From: Biancaea sappan
Taxonomy: Eukaryota > Streptophyta > Magnoliopsida > Fabales > Fabaceae
Direction: 5' to 3'
Length of the DNA stretch: 64,000 nt
NCBI GenBank assembly: GCA_037074585.1
Contig: CM073492.1
Location: 10,421,001 to 10,485,000, forward strand
The position numbers were made by a program, and so were the translations under genes. Below are positions 51,000 to 64,000 of the stretch, one piece after another. Below the pieces are notes generated by a model. It ran no database searches and was not told the origin of the DNA. It saw nothing but the letters and a program-made list of their open reading frames with translations. How positions within the stretch are numbered: position 1 is the stretch's first letter; every line of letters begins with the position of its first letter.

Positions 51000-51272
51000 A
51001 TTCACAAGGTGTAATCTTGACGTGATCCAAAAAATCATACGTCAAAAGTAAATTCAAAATTCCAAGATATATTAATGGTTTGCAATGAATTTCATTTATG
51101 ATAATACAAGTGAAATCAAGCCAAATAATCTTTATCATTCACAAGGTGTAATCTTGACGTGATCCAAAAAACCATACGTCAAAAGTAAATTCAAAATTCC
51201 AAGATATATTAATGGTTTGCAATGAATTTCATTTATGATAATACAAGTGAAATCAAGCCAAATAATCTTTAT
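51000..51272. repeat. Near-identical 137-bp tandem duplication
   Basis: Copies 51000-51136 and 51137-51272 begin ATTCACAAGGTGTAATCTTG and differ at about one or two positions (AAAAAATC against AAAAAACC). No gene lies in or next to them. Confidence 0.95.
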
Positions 51273-54200
51273 ATAACTTATAAGTATATCTCTTAGCTTT
51301 TTAATGTATCAAGAATCACATTAATTGAACCTTTGTAGCTTAAGTTATATCCAACTTATTAAAGCATCTTGGTCCAAAAATTTTGTATAAGTTCAAAATT
51401 GGTAGGACAAGTGAGAAGCAAGTTGATGACCCAATTTGAAGCTTATGCATGGAAAAGTCTAAAAGAAAAAAAAAATTATCTTAGTGCTCAAATAAAACAT
51501 TTGATTTGTTTCCCTTTTTATGTTTTAAGAAGGTTTCTTTTTAATATTGTTTTCTTTTTTATGTTTTAAGAATGTTGCCTATTAACTTCCAAGTTAGAGT
51601 TTCAATTATTTTGTAATGCCTTTCCTACGTGGTTTATGCTTATGATTTGAGGAGTGTTGAAGTTTATGAATGGTATATTTTCTCTTATCAAAGTCCTTTT
51701 AGTGATGAGTTGAGTGACTTATTTTTTAGAGTTTTCAGATATAAAAGTTGTGTCTACCCCTTATATTAGCTATGGTGATATTTCTTATCAATTAATTCAA
51801 GATTTATCTCTTCCATCCTCCTATCTTTAATTCTCGTTTGATATTGTTTTATTATCAATTTTTATTTTTCTTATAAATCCCCAAAAAAAAAATCCGCCAC
51901 TTTTTTGAGTCTAATACCAACATGACTCATCAAATATATATTTTTTATTTATCTTTTAGTTCTTTTTTTTCTTTTATGATAAAAGAAGCTTAAATCTTGA
52001 CTCCTCGTTCATCATATACGAATCCATACTATTTGAGTTATAAGCTCAATTCTTTCAGTTCTATTACATCATATATGATAAGACTAAATAGTATTAGTGG
52101 ATAGTGTTATAAAAATATACAATTTCAGTTAATATAAAAATTTCTTATATTCTATTGATGGATAATATATATATATTTGAGAATACATAAATTAAGACCA
52201 TTTGAGAATACATAAATTATCAACTATAGGAATATGACATTTGAGAATACGAAAGTATTTTACTAAGACCCTCTTTAATCAATGTGCTATATAAGGTTGA
52301 ACAAAGCAGTATATATGCACCACGTATGGTGCATATAAAAAATTTTATAAGTTTATATGGTTAAAATATATTCACAATTGCACCTAGGAAGTTTTTTCTG
52401 ATGTTCATTTATGTCTATCAATATGTTGTAAGTTTATAACTATGTACAAGATAAACATCTTGCTCATTGTAATGGTAAAAAGATAATCCTTTTCATGAAC
52501 GAGAGGATATGTATATCAATGTCTTTTCTTTTTCTTCTTTGATTTTGTTTTAAATTTTAAGTCACTACTTTATGCATATTTCAGTTTCGTTCATACATGG
52601 CACATATCTACAATAAATTAGTGTTGATCATGGCCAGAAATTCTTCCAAACAAGGTGTACGTTATGGTTATGCTCCAAAGTTATTACTATAATTGTGACC
52701 ATCACAATAAAATGAGACTGAATCCGTTCTAGTATTGAAATTTCATGTGTAGATCTTATCTGTCTATCAAGGCTCAATGTGCAATTCAAAAAATACATAT
52801 ATTTTGAATCAAATGATAAACTGTTGACGAACGACTAAAATTTGTTCAACAAACTTTAAGAACTGAAACGGATTCACACGTAATAAAATATACCAATGGA
52901 CATGCTTATTTAATGAAAAAAGAAAATTTAAGGGAACTTTCCTTCTTTGTTTAAGGCTAAAATTAAAAGAGAAGAGTAGCTAGGTCTTTAGATAATGTAT
53001 TTTAGTTATTTAGTATTAACCAGTTGGGAAGGGGAATAAAGAGAATAGACAGATCACGTAAATCATTTATGGTTCCACGACTCTGAAACCTGTGGGCTAT
53101 TTTGGATTCGAGGCCCAAAACGCTATCTAACGCACTGACTTGCGTCGTACGAATGGCATCATCAAGTCCACTAATCCTACGATCCAAAATGAATCACCAT
53201 TTCACTGATCGAACGCTCCAAAATGCATCATCAAAATTGGATGCTTTTCTTTGAGGAAATGGAAACCTCACAACTCACAGCTAATCTCGTGATTCAATTA
53301 ATCACAATCGTCGGCCGTTGCTTTGGCGCCACATTAAGCTTAATGCGTGTCGTAAGCAGAGGATCAGTTTCCGAGTGATGAAGTATAATTAGGATTAGGA
53401 TTACTATCTTATGCATTAAGATTTACAATTCATCTGTGTACCTTACGTACCTTCGTGTTTCGTTTTATTTTTTATTTTATTTTATTTTCAATTTTGATTT
53501 TCTCTTTTCGTCATCGTTGTTCTCGTATAGACCTTAATTTAATCTCTCCGAACTCAGAAGAATTCGGCGATTAAGTGAGACGAAGAGGAGGAAGGGAAAG
53601 GAAGAAGAACAGCGATAAAATTACTATAAAATTTATTCCATAGAAAACTGGGTCTTCGACTTTCTCGAAGACCGATTAACAACTACAACTAGGTAACTCA
53701 ACCAAAATCCATTGGAACTTTGCGATTTTGAGTCTTCTACTTCCGTTAATTGTTCCTTACTTGATCGTCTTTTTTAGCTGTCATTGTTGTTTTAAGTATG
53801 ATTGCTTTGGCTTTTTAACCTGTGGATTTTTTGGTTTACAAATGATGAATGTATGTGTACATGTCAATTACATATGCCGCTCGAGTATTTCAATTTTCTT
53901 TTTCAACCTTTTGGCTTTTGAACTTATTTTGTTTAATTTGTTTAGTGTCTGAGACTGAGGTTCTGAGACCTTTCTATAAGTCGGTTATTGTTGGAATAGC
54001 ATGAGTTTGTCTTTCCTTTCTCTTTGATCACTTTCCTATCAATTTAGTCTTTCGTTCCTGATGAGATTTTCTTGTTGGGTAAGGTGTCATCGAAGCAGTA
54101 TCACATTTTTGTTATGATCCTCATGGATTCTGGGAAATAAATAACCACTCATGCTGTTTATGTTGAGGGAACCCGTTACAAATATTGAACATTGTGGTTG

Positions 54201-54371
54201 TTCTAGATTGAAGTTATGGACTCTCCGCAATAGTAGAACAAAATATATTTTGTTTCTAGATCAAGACTTGTTTGACCTACATGTGGTTAAGAATTTATGG
54301 TAATGAATGACAATCTAATAAGATTTTGAACTATACAGGAGTCTTATATCATTGGTGGATAGAATCAATTA

Positions 54372-57300
54372 ATGGGAAATCGAGGTCAGAAACGCCCAGA
54401 AATGGCAGATGAGCTACCTGCTGATAAACGGGCGTGCAGTTCATTGGACTTTAGACCAAGTTCATCCAATACATCTATTCAAATCCATACCAATTCGACT
54501 CATTCAATGCTGGAGACACATGATAATGACATGGATACTTCATCATCTGCCTCGGCTTCTAGCCGATCAGAGGGAGAGCCAGAGAAGGATTCAGCCTATG
54601 GGTCATGTGATTCAGATGACATGGAGCAGCATCACAGCAGTCTCCGTGGCTATCATAGGCAGAGATTATCCAGTGATCATGGGAAATTTAAAAAAATTAT
54701 ATCAAGCTTGAGTGAAGAGACTGAGCCTTCTGCTCAATTGGCTGTTCTTACTGAACTATGTGAAGTTTTGTCATTTTGCACAGAGGGTTCACTCTCCAGC
54801 ATGACTTCGGACTCCTTATCACCACTACTTGTAAAGTTGGCGAAGCATGAGAGTAACCCAGATATAATGTTGCTAGCTATAAGGGCTATCACCTATATAT
54901 GTGATGTGTATCCTCGATCAGCTGGTTTTCTTGTTAGCCATGATGCTATTCCTGCTTTATGTGAAAGATTATTGGCTATTGAGTATCAAGATGTAGCTGA
55001 ACAGGTTATTTATGGTTCTTTGTTTGTGATACATGCTTGTTGATTTTTTTTTTTTCCTTGTTATATAGTAAGAATGGGATATATGATTATAGATGTTGCA
55101 TTGTAGTGTCTCCAAGCATTGGAGAAAATATCACGAGAGCAACCACTTGCTTGCTTACATGCTGGGGCTATCATGGCTGTCCTAAATTATATTGATTTCT
55201 TCTCAACAAGCATACAGGTAAGCCTCTAACTCAATATGGCATCATCCTTATGAGAATTGGCCATTTTTTCCTATCAACTTTTAAATGAAAGATTTTACTG
55301 GCTTTAGTTATTAGAGGCTTCTTGATGAAATGATTTTGTGTTTCCCTAATCCACCCTCCCCATACCAATCAGAGAGTGGCACTTTCTACTGTGGTGAACA
55401 TATGTAAGAAGCTTCCCTCAGAAAATGTTTCACCTTGCATGGAGGCTCTACCCATTTTATGCAATCTTCTCCATTATGAGGATCGGCAGGTACCAATGAA
55501 TGGATTTTAGATTAATATTCCCTTTTTTTTAAACTAGTTATTAACCTTTCAAATTTAATTCCTCAGCTTGTGGAAAATGTCACTACTTGCTTAATTAAAA
55601 TAGTGGAGCGAGCTGGTCAGTCATCTGAATTGTTGGATGAACTTTGTAAGCATGGGTTAATTCAACAAGTCACAGATCTTTTAAGTCAAAATGGACGGGC
55701 AACTCTATCTCAACCAATTTATAATGTAAGCACAAATTTTCTTCCATATCTTTTAGTCTACCTTTCTCCATTTATTTTCCTATCGTCTTTGAGGATGATA
55801 TTAGTCTATTATTTTACTTGGCAGGGATTGATAGGATTACTTGTCAGACTTTCTTCTGGTTCATTTGTAGCCTTCAGGAGTTTGTATGAGCTTAATATAA
55901 GCAACATATTGAAGGATATCTTGGCTACATTTGACCTCTTACATGGGGTCTCTTCTTCTCATCCCATAGGGGGACATTGCAATCAGGTATAAAGCTTAGT
56001 CTTTCTCTCTGTCTTGCCTTTTACAGTTTTACAGCCACAAAATTTAATTAATTATTGCAACTTAAATTTTACTGTTACTCTTTTTTAAAAAAATTAAAAA
56101 AGAAAACATTGTGAACTTCAATCCATCTTACGATCATGAAACTATCATATGGATCCCATTTAGTTTGCATGGGAGATTCGCAAGAAATGGTTTCTTGTGT
56201 TTTTCCTGGTTTATTGTTGTTCGGTTAGATTAGCATTTTCATTCAGGGTGCAGTCATTTAAATGCATATATGTGTTTAGCATAGCATTTAAGTTCAGTTC
56301 TCGAATATTCACATTCAAGTTCCTTATCTAAAATTATCCAATTGCCTCCTCAAAGTTCTTCTGTTATGAGAACATGTATTGGTGTGTTGTTATTATATGT
56401 TTTATTATGATGTGATTTTTGCTGTATACATGTGTTAGGAGTCTGTGTGTATTCCAGTCAGTTATTCCATGTATATTTTATTTACTGTATACTTGTGTTC
56501 GGAATCAAATGTGTGTGTATTACAGTCAGTTACTCCATGATGTATGTCAGTTGTGAATGGGTGGTTACCTACAACCCATGCTCTGTATTATGCACATCTT
56601 TTGTGGAATGAAGTTATGTGAGTTTTATTGTCAAAGAAACTTGGTGAGTTTAGACTAGAGATTTTGGTTCTCTCTATAATCTGAACCATCAACATAGGTA
56701 GGAAAAAGAAATCCAAATCCTCTCTCGTCCTCTCTGATTTATTGTATTTAAACCCATAACTAGATCCATGTCAAGGGACCATAACATCTTCCCTTAGCGT
56801 TGCATCCCAACATCTAATTTCAGGTAAAAGACATTTACACTTGAAAGAGACTTGAGTCCTTACCAAAGATACAATCAACTCATAAAACTCTCCTGGTGTT
56901 GCACGGCCAAACCCAACAATTGTATTATTCCATAGACTAACTGAATTTAGAAAGTTGTACTTAGTGCATAAATATCATTCATGTTTGTCACAGAACAAGC
57001 ATGTTTTGCGCTTGGTATCTAATAGTTTCTCTTGAAGTGTGGCTTCAATGTGTGGCATATAATGTTAGTTTAAAATTCATTTTTCTCTGCTGAGTTTGGG
57101 TGATTCTGTGAGCTTTCTTATAATTTGTATTAAAGACTAACTGAGAATTGATGCTAAACTCCTAGGTATATGAAGTTCTGAAACTGCTAAATGAGCTTCT
57201 CCCTGATCTGGCTAAAGATAAGAATGATCAACTGGTGTTAGACAGAGAATCCTTTCTAGTTAATCACCCAGAACATCTGCAAAAGTTTGGAATGGATGTG

Positions 57301-60300
57301 CTTCCCCTGTTGATCCAGGTTGGTTGGTTTTATGTAATATATAAGTTTCCTTTTTTCTTTTGCTTCTTATCTTCATTATTTTGTTATATCTGCTTCACCA
57401 TTTCCCAGGTGTTTAATTCTGGTGCAAGTGTATATGTGTGCCATGGATGCTTGCTTGTTATGTACAAGTTAATTTATTTGAGCAAATCTGACTTGCTTGT
57501 TGAATTGCTTAAGAACGCTGGCATTTCAAGGTGAAGCAGGCTTCCTTATTTTAAGAGTTGAAGTATTAAATAATTTTGATAAATGTATTGACTTTATCTA
57601 GTTGAAGTGGCAGTTTTATAGCTGGAGTATTCACTCGAAAGGATCACCATTTGCTGATATTAGCCTTACAGATTGCTGAGATAATTCTTCAAAAATTTTC
57701 AGATGATTTCCTGAAGTTGTTTATAAAGGAAGGTGTCTTTTTTGCGATTGATGCACTTTTAACACCAGAATGCTCTTCACAGTTGATGTACCCAGTGTTT
57801 AGTGGCATCCAGCTGGCATTTGAAACAAGTCAAAAGTTGTCTTCTAGGGACCTCAAATGCCTATGTTATGCATTTTCTACTAATCAATCTCCTGCAACAG
57901 TATCAGAAGCAGGAAGTTGCAAGCTTGAGAAGGACTCTGTAATTAATCTTGCAAAGCATATAAAGTCAAAATTCTTAGCACCAGAACTTTATGATACTGA
58001 AAAAGGATTGACTGAAATTCTTCAAAATCTGAGAGCACTATCTACTGCATTAAATGATTCATTGGGCATGTCTACTAGCAATGGTTCTCTTGTTCTACAC
58101 GAAGAGAAGGTTGAAGAGATATTGCGTCAAATTATGGAGAAGCTAAATGGGAAGGAACAAGTTTCTACCTTTGAATTTATTGAGAGTGGAATTGTAAAAT
58201 CATTAATAAACTTTTTATCTTGTGGTCAGTATATGAGGGAAAATGGGGGAAGACAAGGTGGTTATGATGCTGTCATTGAAAAACGATTTGAGGTTTTGGC
58301 AAGGGTATGCTTGTCTTTTTCAGAGCCTCTCTCTTTAGACACACCCCTTTCTTTCTTAATACGGAATTTGCAGAGTGCACTGACTTCTTTGGAGGCTTTC
58401 CCTGTTATTCTGAGCAATGGACCGAAACTAAGGAGTTCATATGCTACAGTCCCAAATAGATGTTCCATACCATACTCTTCCCTGAAAGTACGATTTGTCA
58501 AGGGCGAGGGAGAGACGTGTCTTAATAATTATACTCAGGATTTTCTTACCGTTGATCCTTTTTCATCCTTACATACCATTGAAGGATATTTATGGCCAAA
58601 GGTTAGCGTAAAAAGCACGGATCATGTAAGGTCATCAACTGGCCAAGTAGCATTCCAAGCAGAAAGTCCACCCCGTCCGTTACCATCAAATGCAAGTTCC
58701 TGTGGAGGAAATATAACACCTGATGTTATGTTAGCCACTATCCTTGAGACACAGGTTACTCTTAAAGCCCTGGCTGCTGATTCATTGAAGCTGCATTCTA
58801 TACTTTATGTTTGTTTGATCATTAAATGTACTTCCTATTTCGGGATGAAGAATAGTTGTTCCATAAATCACATAATGCTTTTAGCCCTTTTTCTTTTGTG
58901 TGTGTGTGGGGGGGGGGGGGGTTGGGATACGGGCCCCTGGATATGTGTATATATGTTAATATGTGGATATGCTTATTTTGCAGAGAGAAGAGTCAAAGCT
59001 GTTACAGCCTACACATGATCAAGCAGACAGTGCAAATCCAGGGGAATCGTCATCCTCTGAAACTCATGTTGTAAGTATAATTTTTAGTTAATATTACAGA
59101 AAATATATTTGGTTGTATTTGGGTCAGCTTAAGCTAAAAATGGATTAATTGTTCTAAAATTTGTCATTTCATGGACTTAATTATCCAACATTAATACTTA
59201 AGTTATCACTTTATGAATTTTCTTTTGGATTAATGTTTTTACTTTTGAGATTAATTGTCCTGTTGTTAGTACTAACCATTCGGGAGTTTTGTTGTTATTC
59301 TTATATCTCTTTTAACCTTTAATTTCTTATTTAACATGATGCTAATATATGTGCACATTAGCTATATTTTGATTCTTGTGATCATATGTAATAGGGGTAT
59401 GTAGAGCAAGAACTACAATTGAATGCAGAAGCAGGCCCAAAACTGGAAAAACATGCTGCATCTTGTAGCAATGAAGCTGCACAAAAGCTAGTTTTTTACC
59501 TTGAAGGACAACAACTGGATCCTAAATGGACACTATACCAGGCAATTCTTTGTCAAGTAATGAAACAAAATGATTCTTTCTCTGGTGCAAAACTGTGGAG
59601 TCAAGTGCACTCATTAACATATAGAAGGGCTCTGGAATCTAAGGACACAACCTCTCCTGAATGTCTTTGTTCACCTAAAGAAGTATTTGTCTTTGATAAA
59701 GCTGCAGCTTATATGCAGTACACTCCTTTCTTCTCAGATATGTTCTCTTGTGAACTTGTTTCTGATTTGGAGAAGTCAAGTCCAACTTATGATATTCTGT
59801 TTCTCCTTAAAAGCTTGGAAAACATGAACAGATTTATTTTTCACCTTATGTCTCGTGAAAGAATTTGTGCTTTTGCTGAAGGAAAACTTGATAACCTGGA
59901 TAGCCTAAAAGTAGCAGTTCCTTCTGTCCCACAGAATGAGTTTGTGAGTGGTAAATTGACAGAGAAACTGGAACAGCAGATGCGGGATTGTTTTGCAGTC
60001 TCCATCGGTGGTATGCCTTTATGGTGCAGTCAGTTAATGGCTTCATGCCCTTTCCTATTCAGTTTCGAGGCAAGATGTAAGTACTTCAAATTGGCAGCAT
60101 TTGGTCAGCCGCAAATCCAACCTCATCTGTCTTACAATGACTCAGTAACGACAAGTGACAGGCGATTGGGCCTTGGGGGATTGCCTCGAAAGAAATTTTT
60201 GGTTTCTCGTAACCGGATTCTGGAATCTGCTGCACAAATGATGGACCTACATGCCCATCATAAAGTAGTTCTAGAAGTGGAATATGATGAAGAAGTTGGT

Positions 60301-62675
60301 ACTGGTCTCGGACCAACGTTGGAATTCTATACCTTGGCCTGTCAAGAGTTCCAGAAATCTGGATTGGGGATGTGGAGAGAGGACAATTGCTTTTTTACAT
60401 CCAAGACAAACTCACAAGCTGAGATGGGAATTGTGTCTTCATATGGACTCTTTCCTTGTCCATGGCCTTCAACACTAGAATCATCTTGTGGTATACAGTT
60501 ATCTGAAGTAAAAAAGAAATTTTTCCTTTTGGGCCAGGTTGTTTCTAAAGCTCTTCAAGATGGAAGGGTCTTAGATCTGCACTTCTCCAACGCCTTCTAT
60601 AAACTTATTCTTGGAAAGGTACACCAATTCCAGATACAATTGATGAACTTTCACATAAGCTTGAAACCCAACAACCAAGAATTACTTGCTTACTGCTGGT
60701 CATTATATCTAACTTAATCTCTCATTTGTTTATTATCCTTTCAGGAGCTCTTTCTATATGACATTCAGACATTTGACCCTGGCCTTGGTAGGGTGCTTCA
60801 AGAGTTTCAAGCTCTTGTTAACCGGAAAAAGTTTTTGGAATCTGTCTGTGGAGACAATTACATGTTTGATTTTGATTCATGCTTTCGAGATACAAGAATT
60901 GAGGATCTTTGTCTTGATTTCACTCTTCCTGGGTATCCTGACATTATTCTTACTTCTGGGACTAATCACTCAACCGTAAGATATTACTTGATATAATTGC
61001 ACTTCATTTTTCATTTGATATTTTCATTGGTAGAATAAGAACACAATATATATTTCTTTTCGGGGGTAGGTAAATATAAGAAACCTGGATGATTATGTTT
61101 CGCTTATTGTGGACGCAACTGTGAGGACTGGAATTTCCAGACAAGTGGAAGCTTTCAAATCTGGTTTTAATCAGGTTTTGTCATTACTCCCCTTTTCTTG
61201 ATGATATTTAAAAGACTTTCTAATGGCTTCTAGTCTTTTAACAATTCACAAAACTAATTCATGAAACTTTTTGGTTGTTATAATTGCTGAGACACTAAAT
61301 GTGGAGAGAATTGGGGTTCGCAAATTACATTATGAACCCAAGGAATTCAGTTTAAAGCTAACTTTTGTATACAATTCTTGAGTGTTATTATTGTTTTAGG
61401 GTTTGAATGGCTGGAAATTAAAACAATGAGATGTGGATTCAATTTTGAGGCAGGAGTGACTGGTGAATTAGATGAGTTTGAAAAAAGAAATATCAATTCT
61501 AGAAGATGCTTTCTTGGAAAGTGTGCTCTTTTGTATGCATGATAAAGATGAGTAGTGTAGTTTGGTCATTTTCTATTCCATGTGAAGTAACATGCCGTAG
61601 GGTAATCACTCCTGCGGTTTCTTCCTTTTGAACATTATCTTTGTGCCTAATATTTGGGTCTTTTATTTTTTGTTTGATCACAAGCTTATCAACTTGGGTC
61701 TCCAATTTTGACTTTGTAAATTTCTATTGTTTACAGGATGCTCTTCATTTTATTAATATTGTTTTATTTAGATAAATCTTGTTTTGTTTGGGTCTTTGAT
61801 TTTTCTTTTTCTTTTTCTGGGGTGTACTTCAGGTCTTTCCCATTGAGCATCTTCACATTTTTAATGAAGAAGAACTTGAGCGATTACTTTGCGGAGAACA
61901 TGATTCCTGGGCTGTATGTATAGTATAAATTTGATATATTAATCTGCATATACCTTGTGTATTTGAAGAGAGGAAAATGATGAAAAGAAACTAAATTATA
62001 ATAATCTCTTGTTAGCAGTTCAATGAGCTGGCAGATCACATTAAATTTGATCATGGGTACACCGCTAGCAGTCCTCCAATTGTTAATGTGAGCACTGGTT
62101 TCTTTTGAAATAATATTTATGTATTTCTTGGTGGTTTCCATCTGTGGTTTCTTTTCCTGAATCTTACTGTCGATAAATACTTCTGCTGTGGAATATCAGT
62201 TGCTGGAAATTATTCGAGAATTTGACCATGCACAGCGACGAGCATTTCTGCAGTTTGTCACTGGTGCACCTAGGCTTCCTCCAGGAGGATTGGCATCCCT
62301 TAATCCGAAGTTGACTATTGTGAGAAAGGTATTAAGATATTATTATACCTTATAGATGAACATGTGGCTTTTACAATTGGCTTTATGATTTTGATCTCCT
62401 CCTTGTATTCTTGGTGATTTTGGCAGCACTGCACTAACCGGGCAGACACAGACTTGCCTAGCGTGATGACTTGTGCAAATTATCTGAAGCTACCTCCTTA
62501 CTCATCAAAAGTACTTCACTATTTCAAACTTACATCGTTTATTTAGAAAAAAATGTTCTTGAGTCGCAGTCTCATCCTTTTTGGTCACTTCTATTTTATA
62601 CAATTTCAGGAAAGGATGAAGGAGAAGCTCTTATATGCCATAACGGAGGGACAGGGATCATTCCACCTTTCATAA
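54372..62675 (+). CDS. UPL4: HECT-type E3 ubiquitin-protein ligase UPL4
   Basis: HECT ligase of the plant UPL3/UPL4 (KAKTUS) branch, which passes ubiquitin from E2 to substrate through a catalytic cysteine. Exons: 54372-55004, 55107-55217, 55373-55489, 55567-55725, 55825-55986, 57166-57318, 57409-57530, 57608-58754, 58984-59070, 59395-60618, 60745-60975, 61070-61174, 61833-61913, 62019-62087, 62200-62328, 62427-62510 and 62610-62675; 4680 nt, 1559 aa, against about 1500 in Arabidopsis. An acidic Ser-rich N terminus (MGNRGQKRPEM, DSAYGSCDSDD) precedes armadillo-like repeats (about 110-520). The HECT domain fills the C-terminal third: VEYDEEVGTGLGPTLEFYTL, KALQDGRVLDL, LPGYPDI. Catalytic Cys1526 lies in MTCANYLKLP, and the end is GQGSFHLS. 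A 5' UTR intron 53693-54338 is likely. The 58754 donor was chosen by phase; intron 5 is long (about 1.2 kb). Confidence 0.95.
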
Positions 62676-64000
62676 CTTCATTCTCTTGATTGGATCTGCA
62701 TTTCAGTACTGAACCTGTAATTATTAGAGTAAGGGATAGAGGTGTAGATAAGGGACCCAGTGTTTTGCTGGCAGAAATGGTGGTGGTTGGAAGAGGAGCT
62801 GATTTGCTGTTGAAGGAGAGGAAGCTCCAGTCTTCACTGACTATAATTGTTGGGGGTGTGTACATAAGCCCGCGAATACAGGTGTAGTTCATTGACTTGG
62901 GTTGGCTGTACAGAAATAGAGGGTATTTTAAGGGGTTGCACTTTCGTATTTCATGTACAGAATTGTGTACAGGAACCTTCTCATGATAGCAGTCTTTTAC
63001 ATCATATGATTAACTTTCGCCTACGCCTCGTTGTTTTTGCTATATATTTGACTTTCAGGAAATTTTTTTAAAGACCGTTATTGTGATATCCCAAATTTAA
63101 TTACCTTAGAAAATGAGGCTAAATAAATAAATGAGCAAGAAAATCAGGATAAAATAGTTATTAAGAAAATTTTGAGAGATATAAATAGAATTTTATCTAT
63201 CGAGTAGGGACTTATTTGTATAGAATAAAAAAATTTGAGGGTTTTTATTATTTTCAACCAAAAGAAAAAGTGAGAAAGTGATGTATGTGAGGTGTGCGGA
63301 GGAGAAAATGAGAAAAAAAAAGAAAAGAAAAAGAGAAGGAGGAATGTGGGGTATGAGAAAAAGTTAAAAAAATAATATATATATATATATATATATATGA
63401 GTGCACGGGGAAGGAAAGGAAGAAAGAGAAAAGAAGAAAGAAAGAGAAAAGAAGAAAGAAAGAGAAGAGAGAAAGAGAAAAGAGAGAAAAGAACGAAATA
63501 GAAAAGGAGGAGAAGAGAGAAGACTAGAAAGAAGGGATTTAAGACTCGTTCTTCATAAGATAGTTAGTCTTCTATAAAAGTATGATTAGTTATGATTTAT
63601 GATATATTTGTGCATAATCAGTTTTTTTTTTACATAATTGTATTTATAAATCTTGTTTTACATAGTGAACAAGAGAAATTTAATTGTTATCAGTGTGATG
63701 TTATGCTTTTATGGCTGAAATGATCTGTTCATGTATTTACATGTTTTTAATAAAGTGACTAGCTACTGAGATATTTTATATTTCACTTTTAGAAAATTGA
63801 TCATTTCAGGAAAAAGAGCAAAAGGGAAGGCTTTGATGATATTAATGATGATCTTGAAGTGTGGAAATATATTTTATGGTAGTTTATGATTCAAATATGT
63901 AAAGATAATAACAAATATTATGTAAATTATTTTTGTATATATTCAAGCTCAGATATAATTAATGAGAATCCTGTAAATTTTTTACAAAGTTACTATTTAT
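62676..64000. other. UPL4 3' UTR and downstream spacer
   Basis: The UPL4 3' UTR probably runs to about 63010. After 63050 the sequence is AT-rich, with an (AT)n array (63374-63398) and an uninterrupted homopurine run (63407-63493). No further gene is recognisable before the window ends. Confidence 0.55.
63374..63493. repeat. (AT)n array next to an 87-nt homopurine tract
   Basis: 63374-63398 is alternating AT. 63407-63493 contains only A and G on the plus strand, with repeated AGAAAGAAAGAG-like units. Purine-rich sequence continues to about 63536 with a few interruptions. Confidence 0.9.

Larger units (their letters stand above)
47981..53500. other. Intergenic spacer between NF-YB and UPL4
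   Basis: Strongly AT-rich after the NF-YB 3' UTR. It contains a 137-bp TIR-like insertion (48454-48590), a TIR element of about 420 bp (49475-49896), a 137-bp tandem duplication (51000-51272) and a short repeat of TTTGAGAATACATAAATTA (about 52160-52250). No protein, tRNA or rRNA gene is supportable. Confidence 0.6.

Noticed and set aside
62596..62892. Overlapping open frames on both strands after UPL4
   Set aside because: They overlap the last UPL4 exon and its 3' UTR; no similarity or splice logic supports a second gene.
63810..63885. Exon-like segment after a CAG at the window end (KKSKREGFDDINDD)
   Set aside because: A short frame with an acceptor-like start but no second exon, no family match and an early stop.
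1..64000. tRNA, rRNA and CRISPR arrays
   Set aside because: No cloverleaf with A and B boxes was recognised by eye, no rRNA blocks, and all direct repeats are tandem or LTR-type without regular unique spacers.

Overview
This is a stretch of nuclear DNA from a dicotyledonous plant. Every recognisable gene belongs to a plant family (TOE/RAP2.7-type double AP2 factor with a miR172 site, cytosolic ascorbate peroxidase, malectin-like LRR receptor kinase, NF-YB, UPL4). Genes are split by short AT-rich GT-AG introns, and the spacers are AT-rich, with microsatellites, MITE-like inverted-repeat elements and LTR elements. I cannot name the species from sequence alone. There are no operons, CRISPR arrays, or recognisable tRNA or rRNA genes.

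Layout. 1-1230 (+): 3' end of a cytosolic ribosomal protein L4 gene. 1231-5200: AT-rich spacer with a long-arm inverted-repeat element (2679-3122), a 45-bp tandem repeat and an (AAT)n array. 5602-8217 (+): complete AP2-family repressor of the TOE1/RAP2.7 type, 480 aa, 10 coding exons, with a miR172 site in the last exon. 8218-12650: spacer with one short TIR element. 13484-18889 (-): complete CCR4-NOT subunit NOT4 (RING-RRM-zinc finger), 926 aa, 12 coding exons, 5' UTR exon near 20186-20310. 22639-25736 (+): complete cytosolic ascorbate peroxidase, 250 aa, nine coding exons, with a G-box and a heat-shock-element-like motif upstream. 25737-31700: AT-rich spacer with an inverted-repeat element at 30627-31113. 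31734-38198 (+): complete malectin-like/LRR receptor kinase, 925 aa, 15 exons, one intron carrying a three-fold GA-rich repeat. 39390-43799: two nested, oppositely oriented, non-autonomous LTR retrotransposons. 45003-47980 (+): NF-YB subunit, 170 aa, with a 6-nt micro-exon. 47981-53500: AT-rich spacer with TIR elements and a 137-bp tandem duplication. 54372-62675 (+): complete HECT E3 ligase UPL4, 1559 aa, 17 coding exons. 62676-64000: its 3' UTR, then spacer with an (AT)n array and an 87-nt homopurine run.

For all six complete genes the exon lengths I assembled by hand sum to a multiple of three with no internal stop. The genes are independent loci covering translation, transcription, mRNA turnover, redox defence, receptor signalling and ubiquitination; I see no sign that they form one pathway.

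The most unusual structure is the nested LTR pair. Both elements are bounded by TG...CA repeats and exact 5-bp target-site duplications (GTATT outer, TCAAT inner). Each is only about 2.2 kb and shows no gag or pol. Each carries what looks like a fragment of a host gene: ketol-acid reductoisomerase in the inner one and a pentatricopeptide-repeat motif in the outer one. That suggests a small, gene-capturing, non-autonomous LTR retrotransposon group.
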